DNA of 64,000 bases. It comes from Flavobacterium kingsejongi (lineage in GTDB: Bacteria > Bacteroidota > Bacteroidia > Flavobacteriales > Flavobacteriaceae). The stretch lies in NCBI RefSeq assembly GCF_003076475.1, contig NZ_CP020919.1, positions 1,302,001-1,366,000 of the forward strand. The letters are read 5' to 3'. Below, piece by piece: positions 26,879 to 34,763 of the stretch. The number at the start of each line of letters is the position of its first letter. Position 1 is the stretch's first letter. A model generated the notes under the pieces. The model saw only the letters and a program-made list of their open reading frames with translations. It did no database searches and was not told where the DNA came from. A program made the translations under genes and the position numbers.

Positions 26879-27376
26879 TTATTCTACACTAATGACGTTT
26901 GCAGTCCATTTCAGGTAAGTACCATTATCTAATTTATGGATGATGTAGACTGGATTTGCAATTATGAAATTTTTATTACTGACTCTAAATGTTTCATCTG
27001 TAATATAGTTTAGTGTTGTTATATCATTTATTATTTCTGGTTTCTTAAAAGTTATAAAGTTGGTAGAAATAGGAATATATTCTTTACGGATTTTTGTGGG
27101 AGGGTGTTTCTTGATGTACTCTAAAGTATATTTTTTAGGTTTTTCCCTGACATAAAATGCATCTCTGGATTTTTGAGTTTCATATCCTTTTCGATAAATC
27201 GCAAACGAAGCACTGGTAGTGTCTTTTGAAAATTGAATTTTTGAAAAGGATTTATTAGTCAGATAAATGTTAGATACTTTTTCAGCAGATTCGTTTATCT
27301 GTGCAAATAACAATGAAAAAACTGCAGAGCTCAAATAAAGTACCATAATTGAGAAAATCTTGATTATTGTTGGCAT
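26879..27376 (-). CDS. Family A small secreted protein overlapping the metallopeptidase stop
   Basis: 165 aa from the ATG at 27374-27376 (MPTIIKIFSIMVLYLSSAVF); the longer ORF to 27451 lies within the upstream gene. It has QFSKDTTSASFAIYRKGYET, YIKKHPPTKIRKE, LNYITDETF and VYIIHKLDNGTYLKWTANV. Its start codon lies 13 nt inside the upstream lipoprotein gene, so translation is probably coupled. This makes it the most direct candidate partner of metallopeptidase copy 1. Confidence 0.75.
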   Translation of the reverse strand: MPTIIKIFSIMVLYLSSAVFSLLFAQINESAEKVSNIYLTNKSFSKIQFSKDTTSASFAIYRKGYETQKSRDAFYVREKPKKYTLEYIKKHPPTKIRKEYIPISTNFITFKKPEIINDITTLNYITDETFRVSNKNFIIANPVYIIHKLDNGTYLKWTANVISVE

Positions 27377-29145
27377 GGTAAATTTGTGTTTATATAATTT
27401 TTGATTGAATTGATGATTTGTATTCTTTCTGTTTGAGGTATATTTTGCCAAGCGACTGTTGGATTAGGAGGTAATCCAGTACTATCACTTATTTCTCCTT
27501 CTCCCATTAATCCGACCCAGGCTAACATCTGATATATTTCATTACTTAGGCCAGGTCTAAACTCCTGTAAAAATTGAACTATAACGTTTCTGTAATGTTG
27601 AGCCATCATCTGATGGTCAAGAACACCGGAATTGGTGGTGTTATATTCGTATCTGATGTAATAATCATAAAGACCAGGGAAATTATTACTGAGGTTATTC
27701 ATAAAATTAGTCCATTCCTGTAAATTGTAATTGTTAAAGTTTACGTGTGGCATGCCGGCAGCACCTAACAATTTTCTTAATATTTCAGCATGTATAATTT
27801 CATGCATGAAAGTACGGGCGATATCAAAAGCAGGTCGATTCAGTTTATTTAAATTAAATTCTATTTCGACTATATAATTATTCGATTGATGTGTGATTGC
27901 ATTTCTTTGATTTTCAGCAGGTAGCGTTTTTGCACTCAACTTCAAATGTGCTACAGAAAAATCACTATCAAAGTTACGAAGATAATTTTGGAAAGTAGGT
28001 GCGCCGCCGAGCTGGGTAAAAACACCCATAAGGCATTCGTTATCTTTAAAAGATTTGTCGATGATCACTTTGTAGGTAAAATCCACATCGCCTCCTTCCA
28101 TCAGCGCATCAAGGGCTTCGCGGGCGAATTCGGCAGCTTTATCAAAATTATCCGATTCAAGAAAATTACTAAAGAGCTGTTGCAATGCCGCCGGGGCATT
28201 CTGCCACCAACTTTTCTGTTCAGGAGTCAGGCTGAGTGTAAAGCGGCGCAATGGTGGAATAGTGGGTAGCGGTGAAGTCCAGGGATTTCCGTTTCCGTCT
28301 TCGATTCCCGGGGTTATTGGGGCATTTGGATCTGTAGGTTTTGGCGGCCCTCCCCCTTGTCCCGGATTCCCGGAAGAACCACTATTCCCTCCGGAAGAGC
28401 TTCCCGAAGACCCGGATGCAGAACCACCATTGGAACTTCCTCCGCCCTCATTACAAAATTTAAATACCAATTGTACAATGTCCGGGGTTGGCATTCCTGG
28501 TGTTCCATAATGCACACAGGTTTGCCCGTCCGTGATATTTTGCCAGGTATGCTCGTTACTGGCACACATGGAGCCGGGGGTAATGCTTTCACTCTAGGTA
28601 TTGCAGCCTCCGTCATCAATGGCCTTGGCACTGAATGCGGCAGCTTTGGATTCCCATCCGTTGAGTACTGTAATGGTTAAGGGGCGTTTAAAATCAAAAG
28701 CTTTTCCGTTGGCATATTCCAGTTGTGCGGCTTCGGTCATTTCGTATTGTAGCAGGTACACCTTATAACTGCCATCGGATTGGAGGGAAAGCAGGAGATT
28801 TTCCAGGAATCCATTGTTTTCTTCACGGTATAAAGGGAATGTAACCGAATGGTAATTGCCCTTATCAATCCATAAAAAGTTTGGCGTAGCAATGCCATAA
28901 CCGGAAGTGGCTGCCTGTTGTGTTGTAGGCTTGTTATTAGCAACAGGGAGCAATTGTAGCTCTTTTAGTTTTTGGAGCAGCTTGGGATGATCTTCCAGAT
29001 CTTCCCAATGGATCATGCGGTAGTGGGCAGGGGTTTCCTGTCCAGGTTTGGCTACAGGATTTTCTGTAGTGACATCATCATTTTGGCAACTGCCGGTTAT
29101 TGTGAGCAGTACTACGAGTATCATCCAATTGTAAAATTTCCCCAT
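27364..29145 (-). pseudogene. Metallopeptidase-like lipoprotein, copy 1, interrupted by an amber codon
   Basis: Started at MGKFYNWMIL (29145), with a lipoprotein signal ending TGSC. TAG at 28594-28596 follows GGCNT; the intact copy at 30501 has TGG (Trp) here (CTA versus CCA on the plus strand), so one G-to-A change split the gene. The downstream frame is open to 27364: a Gly/Ser-rich linker (about residues 230-265), PITPGIEDGNGNPWTSPLPT, LRRFTLSLTPEQKSWW, and a C-terminal domain with MHEIIHAEILRKL (HExxH zinc motif) and MMAQHYRN. Full length would be 593 aa. Nearly identical to copy 2 up to VAHLKLSA, then strongly diverged. Confidence 0.85.
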
Positions 29146-29169
29146 GCGAACATTGTTTTGGTTGTTCTT

Positions 29170-29177
29170 CAAAGCTA
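29170..29177 (-). promoter_or_regulatory. Candidate -7 element of copy 1
   Basis: Minus-strand TAGCTTTG fits TAnnTTTG and lies 25 nt before the MGKF start. The same element and about 120 bp of leader are conserved before copy 2. The -33 TTG is not obvious. Confidence 0.45.
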
Positions 29178-29289
29178 AGTAAGTTGAGAGACAGTACTAT
29201 ACCCCAATAAGTCATATTAGTATCAGAATAGGGTAAAAGGCAAAATAATTCGGGAGCAGGTAAAGGTGGGTGTAAAAAGTTAAGATTGC

Positions 29290-29605
29290 AATAGGATGCT
29301 AATCGTTATAAGTTATGTCATTTTGATTAATGCACAGTCTTTAATAACAATAGATATCCTCTTACTAATAAAAAGGGCTCCTCAATTTTATGAACCTTTG
29401 TTTCTGATTTTTTTGACTTTTGAGCACTCCTTTTCAGGATATTCCTTTTCTGTTTTGCCTGGTTGCGGTCAAACTTTGTGTTTATCTTTTATGATTGAAT
29501 CACCTACCAAATTATCCGATTGCGGAGTTAAAGCGCTATCCGGTATCTTCTGGAAATAAGAGTAGCTATAGAGGAATAGGACTGATTATTACAAATTGCT
29601 TTCAT
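29290..29605 (-). pseudogene. Strongly decayed member of the small-secreted-protein array
   Basis: The minus strand starts ATGAAAGCAATTTGTAATAA, a damaged version of the MKAIVTIS start common to the array. Short in-frame pieces follow in another frame (SYFQKIPDSALTPQSDNLVG, KTEKEYPEKE), with several stops. It sits 20 nt after the restored stop of the gene at 29626, at the position expected of a further array gene. An antisense ORF over it (29296-29559) has no support as a gene. Confidence 0.55.
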
Positions 29606-29625
29606 ACTTCTTAAGATTTAAATAA

Positions 29626-30068
29626 TTACTCAATTGCGTATATCCATTTTACAGGATATAGCATACCTTTTAAATCGCTTTTTTTCTCATAGATATATAT
29701 ATTATTGAAAATATCATCAAAATTATAGGGAGGATTTCTGATGATATTCCCTTTTTCTTTGTTGATTTTTCAAAAGCGGAAGCTTTTTTTTCTAAAATAG
29801 ATTTAACTTTCTGGTTTACCATTTCAATAGGAAGGAGTTTGTCCTTAATCTCTTTATAATAGATAGGTACCGCACCGTTTTTGACGCTGTCATAGATAAA
29901 GTAACTATTGTCAATTTTTGGTTTCAGATAAAAATATTTAAATTTCAAACTTTCCTTAATAGTATTGGTTGTGCTCTCTTCAAAGAGTATATAGATAGTT
30001 TCTTTTCCCTGAGAATGGCCTATCAGGGAAAGTAAAAACATAATACTAATCGTTACAATAGCTTTCAT
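29626..30068 (-). pseudogene. Family B-like small secreted protein, frameshifted near the C-terminus
   Basis: Starts MKAIVTISIMFLLSLIGHSQ and reads KETIYILFEESTTN, IYYKEIKDKLLPIE. The frame as written ends at 29670 in a hydrophobic tail (ILPIILMIFSIIYIS) unlike any paralog. One extra A in the A5 tract (plus-strand T-run 29752-29756) would instead give KGNIIRNPPYNFDDIFNNIY and LKGMLYPVKWIYAIE, matching the family B ending, with a stop at 29626. So the present C-terminus is probably a frameshift product of 132 aa. Confidence 0.72.
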
Positions 30069-30070
30069 AA

Positions 30071-30523
30071 TTAATCCGTTGCATTTTGATTTCTCCAGGT
30101 TACGGGGTATACGACAAACTGTTTATCGTTAATGATCTCAATTAAAAAGGTTTTGAAGACTATGTTTCTGTCCCTATAATGAAAAAGACCTTTTCCTTTT
30201 GTAATTACTTCATAATTGGTTTTGTACCATTCTTCCATCATTGCATCCAATTTGCTTATGGGAGTAATTTTATAATTTTTTAATTTGGAAAGCGGGAGTG
30301 TGTCTGATTTCTGTTTATTTTTATACAATAAAGTGATTCTTCTATCCATAAGATTAAATACATATCCCTTTTCTTTCTCTCTATAAAATTTATAACCTAA
30401 ATTCCGTACGGAATCCGTTTTGTTCTTTTCAAACAAAAAATAAACTGTTTTCTTTTTTAAGTTTTGTGAGTATCCTAAAATTGAAAAAAGAAGCGTAATA
30501 CTAATCGTTACAATAGCTTTCAT
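30071..30523 (-). CDS. Family B small secreted protein overlapping the metallopeptidase stop
   Basis: 150 aa: MKAIVTISITLLFSILGYSQ, KKKTVYFLFEKNKTDSVRNL, KSDTLPLSKLKNYKITPI, and the FKTFLIEIINDKQFVVYPVT ending. It starts 23 nt inside the 3' end of the intact metallopeptidase gene, so translation is coupled. Compared with 25970 it is nearly identical except in the segment between KITP and FKTFL, where the two differ. Candidate partner of copy 2. Confidence 0.76.
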   Translation of the reverse strand: MKAIVTISITLLFSILGYSQNLKKKTVYFLFEKNKTDSVRNLGYKFYREKEKGYVFNLMDRRITLLYKNKQKSDTLPLSKLKNYKITPISKLDAMMEEWYKTNYEVITKGKGLFHYRDRNIVFKTFLIEIINDKQFVVYPVTWRNQNATD

Positions 30524-32276
30524 TATTTATAATATTTGTTTGTTTTGATTTAATGTTACTTTGTTCATTTGTAGTAAGGTTGTTCCACGCTACAGTACCT
30601 TCTAGCCCTACCCAGGATAATGCTTCATAAAAATTGTCTTCATGTGTATTATTGTCGTAATTTTTTAGGGTTTGTTTTATAATATCCCGGTAATGTTGTG
30701 CCATTTGTTCATGCTGAGGACTAGTCGGAGTAGAATTAGAATTTTTATATCGCGTATAATAATCAAACAATCCAGGAAAATTAGGCATAAGGTTTTTTAG
30801 GAACGTATTCCATTGTTCTGGAGTATAATTATTTGGATTGAAATCGGCAAGCCCCTCAACACTTGATAATTTACGATATATTTCAGCATGTATCAGCTCA
30901 TGAATCAGAGCCAGGGCAGTATATATTTTAGGATAATTAATTAATGAACTTTCAAGGTTAGGGTCTATATTCATAATGATTTCAATAACATAATTATAGG
31001 TTCCAAAGGTTATTGCTCCTGAGGAAGGGTATTGAGGATAATTCACAAAAAAATTAGAGTCAGCACTCAACTTCAAATGTGCCACAGAAAAATCACTATC
31101 AAAGTTACGAAGATAATTTTGGAAAGTAGGTGCGCCGCCGAGCTGGGTAAAAACACCCATGAGGCATTCGTTATCTTTAAAAGATTTGTCAATGATCACT
31201 TTGTAGGTAAAATCCACATCGCCTCCTTCCATCAGGGCATCAAGGGCTTCGCGGGCGAATTCGGCAGCCGTGTCAAAATTATCCGATTCAAGAAAATTAC
31301 TAAAGAGCTGTTGCAATGCCGCCGGGGCATTCTGCCACCAACTTTTCTGTTCAGGAGTCAGGCTGAGTGTAAAGCGGCGTAATGGCGGTAGAGTCGGTAG
31401 CGGTGAAGTCCAGGGATTTCCGTTTCCATCTTCGATTCCCGGGGTTATTGGGGCATTTGGATCTGTAGGTTTTGGCGGCCCTCCCCCTTGTCCCGGATTC
31501 CCGGAAGACCCGCTATTTCCTCCGGAAGAGCTTCCCGAAGACCCGGATGCAGAACCACCATTGGAACTTCCTCCGCCTTCATTACAAAATTTAAATACCA
31601 ATTGTACAATGTCCGGGGTTGGCATTCCTGGTGTTCCATAATGCACACAGGTTTGCCCGTCCGTGATATTTTGCCAGGTATGCTCGTTACTGGCACACAT
31701 GGAGCCGGGGGTAATGCTTTCACTCCAGGTATTGCAGCCTCCGTCATCAATGGCCTTGGCACTGAATGCGGCAGCTTTGGATTCCCATCCGTTGAGTACT
31801 GTAATGGTTAAGGGGCGTTTAAAATCAAAAGCTTTTCCGTTGGCATATTCCAGTTGTGCGGCTTCGGTCATTTCGTATTGTAGCAGGTACACCTTATAAC
31901 TGCCATCGGATTGGAGGGAAAGCAGGAGATTTTCTAGGAATCCATTGTTCTCTTCACGGTATAAAGGGAATGTAACCGAATGGTAACTGCCTTTTTCAAT
32001 CCATAAAAAGTTTGGCGTAGCAATGCCATAACCGGAAGTGGCTGCCCGTTCTTTTGTAGGTTTGTTTTTGGCAGCGGGGAGCAATTGTAGCTCTTTTAGC
32101 TTTTGGAGCAGCTTGGGATGATCTTCCAAATCTTCCCAATGGATCATTCGGTAGTGGGCAGGGATTTCCTGTCCAGGTTTGGCTACAGGATTTTCTGTAG
32201 TGACATCATCATTTTGGCAACTGCCGATTATTGCGAGCAGTACTACGAGTATCATCCAATTGTAAAATTTCCCCAT
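30501..32276 (-). CDS. Metallopeptidase-like lipoprotein, copy 2 (intact)
   Basis: 591 aa. Lipoprotein signal MGKFYNWMILVVLLAIIGSC (lipid Cys20). Residues about 30-215 form a conserved N-terminal region with several Cys; a Gly/Ser/Pro-rich linker follows (about 230-265), then PITPGIEDGNGNPWTSPLPT and a helical region LTPEQKSWWQNAPAALQQLF. The C-terminal domain has HELIH (459-463), the HExxH zinc-binding and catalytic signature, and a conserved later His (QMAQHYRD, His528) that could be the third ligand. It is probably anchored to the outer membrane with the peptidase domain exposed. Function is not described to my knowledge; the modular layout and coupled small gene recall polymorphic effectors. 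Confidence 0.82.
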   Translation of the reverse strand: MGKFYNWMILVVLLAIIGSCQNDDVTTENPVAKPGQEIPAHYRMIHWEDLEDHPKLLQKLKELQLLPAAKNKPTKERAATSGYGIATPNFLWIEKGSYHSVTFPLYREENNGFLENLLLSLQSDGSYKVYLLQYEMTEAAQLEYANGKAFDFKRPLTITVLNGWESKAAAFSAKAIDDGGCNTWSESITPGSMCASNEHTWQNITDGQTCVHYGTPGMPTPDIVQLVFKFCNEGGGSSNGGSASGSSGSSSGGNSGSSGNPGQGGGPPKPTDPNAPITPGIEDGNGNPWTSPLPTLPPLRRFTLSLTPEQKSWWQNAPAALQQLFSNFLESDNFDTAAEFAREALDALMEGGDVDFTYKVIIDKSFKDNECLMGVFTQLGGAPTFQNYLRNFDSDFSVAHLKLSADSNFFVNYPQYPSSGAITFGTYNYVIEIIMNIDPNLESSLINYPKIYTALALIHELIHAEIYRKLSSVEGLADFNPNNYTPEQWNTFLKNLMPNFPGLFDYYTRYKNSNSTPTSPQHEQMAQHYRDIIKQTLKNYDNNTHEDNFYEALSWVGLEGTVAWNNLTTNEQSNIKSKQTNIINNESYCND

Positions 32277-32300
32277 GCGAACAGTGTTTTAGTTGTTCTT

Positions 32301-32308
32301 CAAAGCTA
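32301..32308 (-). promoter_or_regulatory. Candidate -7 element of copy 2
   Basis: Minus-strand TAGCTTTG fits TAnnTTTG, 25 nt before the start codon, in leader DNA that is almost identical to that of copy 1. Identity between leaders ends near GGAGCAGG (about 32392). Confidence 0.45.
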
Positions 32309-32379
32309 AGTAAGTTGAGAGACAGTACTATACCCCAATAAGTCATATTAGTATCAGAATAGGGTAAAAGGCAAAATAA

Positions 32380-32856
32380 TTCTGGAGCAGGAAACGGGAA
32401 CTGCCCGATGGGGCGATCTGGATGGACTGCTTTTGTACTGTGGCTCATGCAATGGATAGCAATTGGTATACCGCATCCATAATTATGGGAAGCGACAATG
32501 CAGTTGCTGTATTTGAGGGAAATTCCACTGTAAATAAAGGCAATGCTGTACATCTATAATCGGCTCTGCAGATTGTTTGCGGAATAACAAAAAGCAAAGA
32601 AGGCGCGACAAGAAGCAAAGAAGGCGCGACAAGAAGCAAAGAGGGCGTGACAAGAAGCATAGAAGGCGTGACAAGAGGTAAAGAAGGTGTGACAAGAAAT
32701 AAAGAAGGTGTGACAAGAAATAAAGAAGGTGTGACAAGAGGTAAAGAAGGCGTGGCAAGAAGCATAGAAGACGTGACAAGAGGTAAAGAGGGCGTGTCAA
32801 CAAGCATAGAAGACGTGGCAAGAGGTAAAGAAGGCGTGCCAATAATTATACAATAG
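32380..32856 (+). other. Open frame with an internal stop, ending in the tandem repeat (possible gene relic)
   Basis: The plus-strand frame from 32380 is open and reads protein-like sequence (GAIWMDCFCTVAHAMDSN, SDNAVAVFEGNSTVNKGNAV), hits TAA at 32557-32559, and continues in the same frame through 12 heptapeptide repeats to a TAG at 32854. There is no good start codon. It begins where the duplicated leader of copy 2 ends, so it may be the 3' remainder of an older gene displaced by the array. 32857-33096 is very AT-rich with no gene; it probably holds the promoter of the next gene. Confidence 0.35.
32593..32844 (+). repeat. Tandem repeat, 12 units of 21 bp
   Basis: Twelve contiguous 21-bp units of the type AGCAAAGAAGGCGTGACAAG-A. 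In the plus frame each unit encodes seven residues: SKEGATR, SKEGVTR, SIEGVTR, GKEGVTR, NKEGVTR, SIEDVTR and so on. Units vary at a few codon positions and become less regular at the right end. Confidence 0.92.
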
Positions 32857-33096
32857 ATCTAAAAGGGTAATAGTTTGTTATAAATGCTAATATAAAATGA
32901 ATATTTAGGCACATATAGTTCATTAATGCGCTAATGGTACTTTTTGTTTTATAAATAAACTTTAATGTTGTTTAAAATAAACAAAGTAGATTATTAGATG
33001 TTAATTATTTAAAAAATAAAATATAATCACAATAAAACATATTTTAATAAGTTTTATAAAAGATATATAACAATTGTAATCTTAAATTATTCCGAT

Positions 33097-34050
33097 ATGA
33101 ATCCAATTGAAGTTGTCCGTTTGTTTCCAGGATCTGATACCGCCATGACCGGTACCGCGAGGGTGATCCATGAGTTATTCCGTCAGGACCTTGCTGTCTT
33201 TATGGCTTTTGATGTGAGTTTGAATATTGATTTTGCAGAGGCTTTTTTAGCCAGTATCGAAGCCGCTGAAATAGTGGTAGCCGATAGTGCTATTATCGAC
33301 CAGCAGGTAAGCCTTACCGAGGATGCTTATGATGCTATGGACCAGGCGAGGATAAAGTACAATGAAGTGAAGTATTTTGTAGTAAAGGCTTTTCCGAGTG
33401 CCGGAGTACAGGGCGAGTTTGGCCTCAATGGCTATCCGAAAGCCCGCCGGAGCCGAAACCAGATGGCACAATTTCTCAATGAAATGCACTTGGCCTGTGT
33501 CAAATACCAGGAGGGCCTCATCGCTGCCGGATATAATGCCGAGGCTATCGCTGCTATCCTTCCGTTACGGAATGAGTTAATTGAAAAAAACACATCCCAG
33601 AAAATCTTTCGAAAACAACGCCCAAAGCTGACCGAAGACCGAATCAAGATACTGAATAGTTGTTATAAATACCTCAGCCAGATACTGGCGGCAGGGCAGT
33701 TAGTATTTCCCACCGAATATGCCAAACAAAAGCAATATGTGTATAAGCCGGTGAGCCGGAAAAAAGAAACGGAGGATTACAGCGATACCTTGTCACCGGG
33801 TAGTAGTGTAATGATAGCAACAGTAGCCTATACTCCGGAATCGTTACTTGTTTTTTATAATACCGGATTGGGGACAATGAGTTTTTGCCTGGCGTTGGAA
33901 GGGACAACGGAAGGCAATTGGGTGACCTTACCTTCCGGGGCGGAGATTACCAAAACCATGGCGCAGCTGCAGGAAGGCGGTACACAGCTTATGGTGCGCA
34001 ACGACGATTTGGACCGGGAAGGGAGTTATGCGCTGGAAATCCATTTTTAG
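33097..34050 (+). CDS. Conserved-looking cytoplasmic protein of unknown function
   Basis: 317 aa with no signal peptide. The first two thirds are mostly helical (DAYDAMDQARIKYNEVKYFV, NQMAQFLNEMHLACVKYQEG); the last third is predicted beta (SVMIATVAYTPESLLVFYNT, GTMSFCLALEG). GC content is higher than in the repeat and array region to the left, suggesting a return to resident DNA. No family recognised. A candidate structured RNA with a terminator follows 62 nt downstream. Confidence 0.75.
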   Translation: MNPIEVVRLFPGSDTAMTGTARVIHELFRQDLAVFMAFDVSLNIDFAEAFLASIEAAEIVVADSAIIDQQVSLTEDAYDAMDQARIKYNEVKYFVVKAFPSAGVQGEFGLNGYPKARRSRNQMAQFLNEMHLACVKYQEGLIAAGYNAEAIAAILPLRNELIEKNTSQKIFRKQRPKLTEDRIKILNSCYKYLSQILAAGQLVFPTEYAKQKQYVYKPVSRKKETEDYSDTLSPGSSVMIATVAYTPESLLVFYNTGLGTMSFCLALEGTTEGNWVTLPSGAEITKTMAQLQEGGTQLMVRNDDLDREGSYALEIHF

Positions 34051-34111
34051 GACTGGCCGGACTGAGTCCGCGAAAGAGTCCGGCCGGCGGAATTTCCGAA
34101 TAAAAATAAAA

Positions 34112-34242
34112 ATCTTGTGGTAGGTGACAGCACCCGAAAGGACTGTGATCCCCATATGTTTTAGGAGTTAGTAGCACCGTACGCCACAAGGATTCCAGGT
34201 AGCAGTACCTGGAATGGCGGCCCTGATTGGGCCGCCTTTTTT
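34112..34242 (+). ncRNA. Candidate structured RNA with intrinsic terminator
   Basis: A closing helix pairs ATC-TTGTGG (34112-34120) with CCACAA-G-GAT (34184-34193, one bulged G). Inside it, GGTG/CACC and ACAG/CTGT helices can form, the latter enclosing CC-GAAA-GG. A perfect 10-bp hairpin (ATTCCAGGTA-GCAG-TACCTGGAAT, 34192-34215) and a terminator follow. No ORF occupies the segment. It could be a small RNA or a 3'-UTR element of the 317-aa gene; the family is not recognised. Confidence 0.4.
34216..34242 (+). terminator. Rho-independent terminator
   Basis: GGCGGCCC-TGATT-GGGCCGCC stem followed by six T. Confidence 0.85.
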
Positions 34243-34763
34243 ATGGATATAAGTGATAAGTGGAGCTGGTTTTTTTGAGGGATAGGGAATAGTAAGTTAT
34301 AAATATTGGTAAATACGGTAGTGACAAAAACAGTACGAATGGATTATATTTACATATAAATCTCTTTTTGGGCTTAGAATCGTGATATAAATAAAAACAT
34401 TACAGGAATCTCACATGGATTCGTAAAATTTTTTTTTGGGTGGTGATTGGAGTTATCAAAAGAGACTTAATAGTATGGTCTTCTGGAGAAATAGATTATA
34501 ATAAGATTATTAAAAATAGACTTTTCCGTAATCAGGGAATTTTAAAAATGATAGATAAATCGTAAAGGACTCAAATTTAAAAATTAGTTTTGTATTCGAT
34601 TTTGAGTATAAAATCAATTTAAGAAAATTTTAGTTATGGCATTACCGAATTGAAAGCACGAGATATTAAATACTGATAAAATAAAAACTTTTGAGGTGTG
34701 ATTGAACTTTAAAGGAAATATAAAGCTAGATAAAGTACTAGCTTTATAAATATAGATTATAAT
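34243..34763 (+). other. Long non-coding leader before the Abi_2 gene
   Basis: About 520 bp without a supported ORF. It contains GAATC-N7-GATTC followed by a run of nine T (34406-34437), which could be a weak terminator, and an ACTCAAA/TTTGAGT inverted repeat (about 34569-34607). It may hold a non-coding RNA or simply be AT-rich spacer. Confidence 0.35.
34719..34748 (+). promoter_or_regulatory. Perfect 11-bp inverted repeat just before the Abi_2 start codon
   Basis: TATAAAGCTAG-N8-CTAGCTTTATA ends 15 nt before the ATG at 34764. As RNA it forms a stable hairpin beside the ribosome entry site; as DNA it could be an operator. Suggests control of a potentially toxic product. Confidence 0.5.

Noticed and set aside
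29296..29559. 87-aa plus-strand ORF
   Set aside because: It is antisense to an eroded array member and has no coding support of its own.
32209..32842. Minus-strand ORFs across the tandem repeat (Leu-rich repeats)
   Set aside because: They are reverse-frame products of the 21-bp repeat and of the lipoprotein leader, with no start signals or family resemblance.
32593..32844. Possible CRISPR array
   Set aside because: The 21-bp units are contiguous with no spacers, and there are no cas genes. It is a simple tandem repeat.
34112..34242. Retron ncRNA (msr/msd)
   Set aside because: No reverse transcriptase gene is present nearby.
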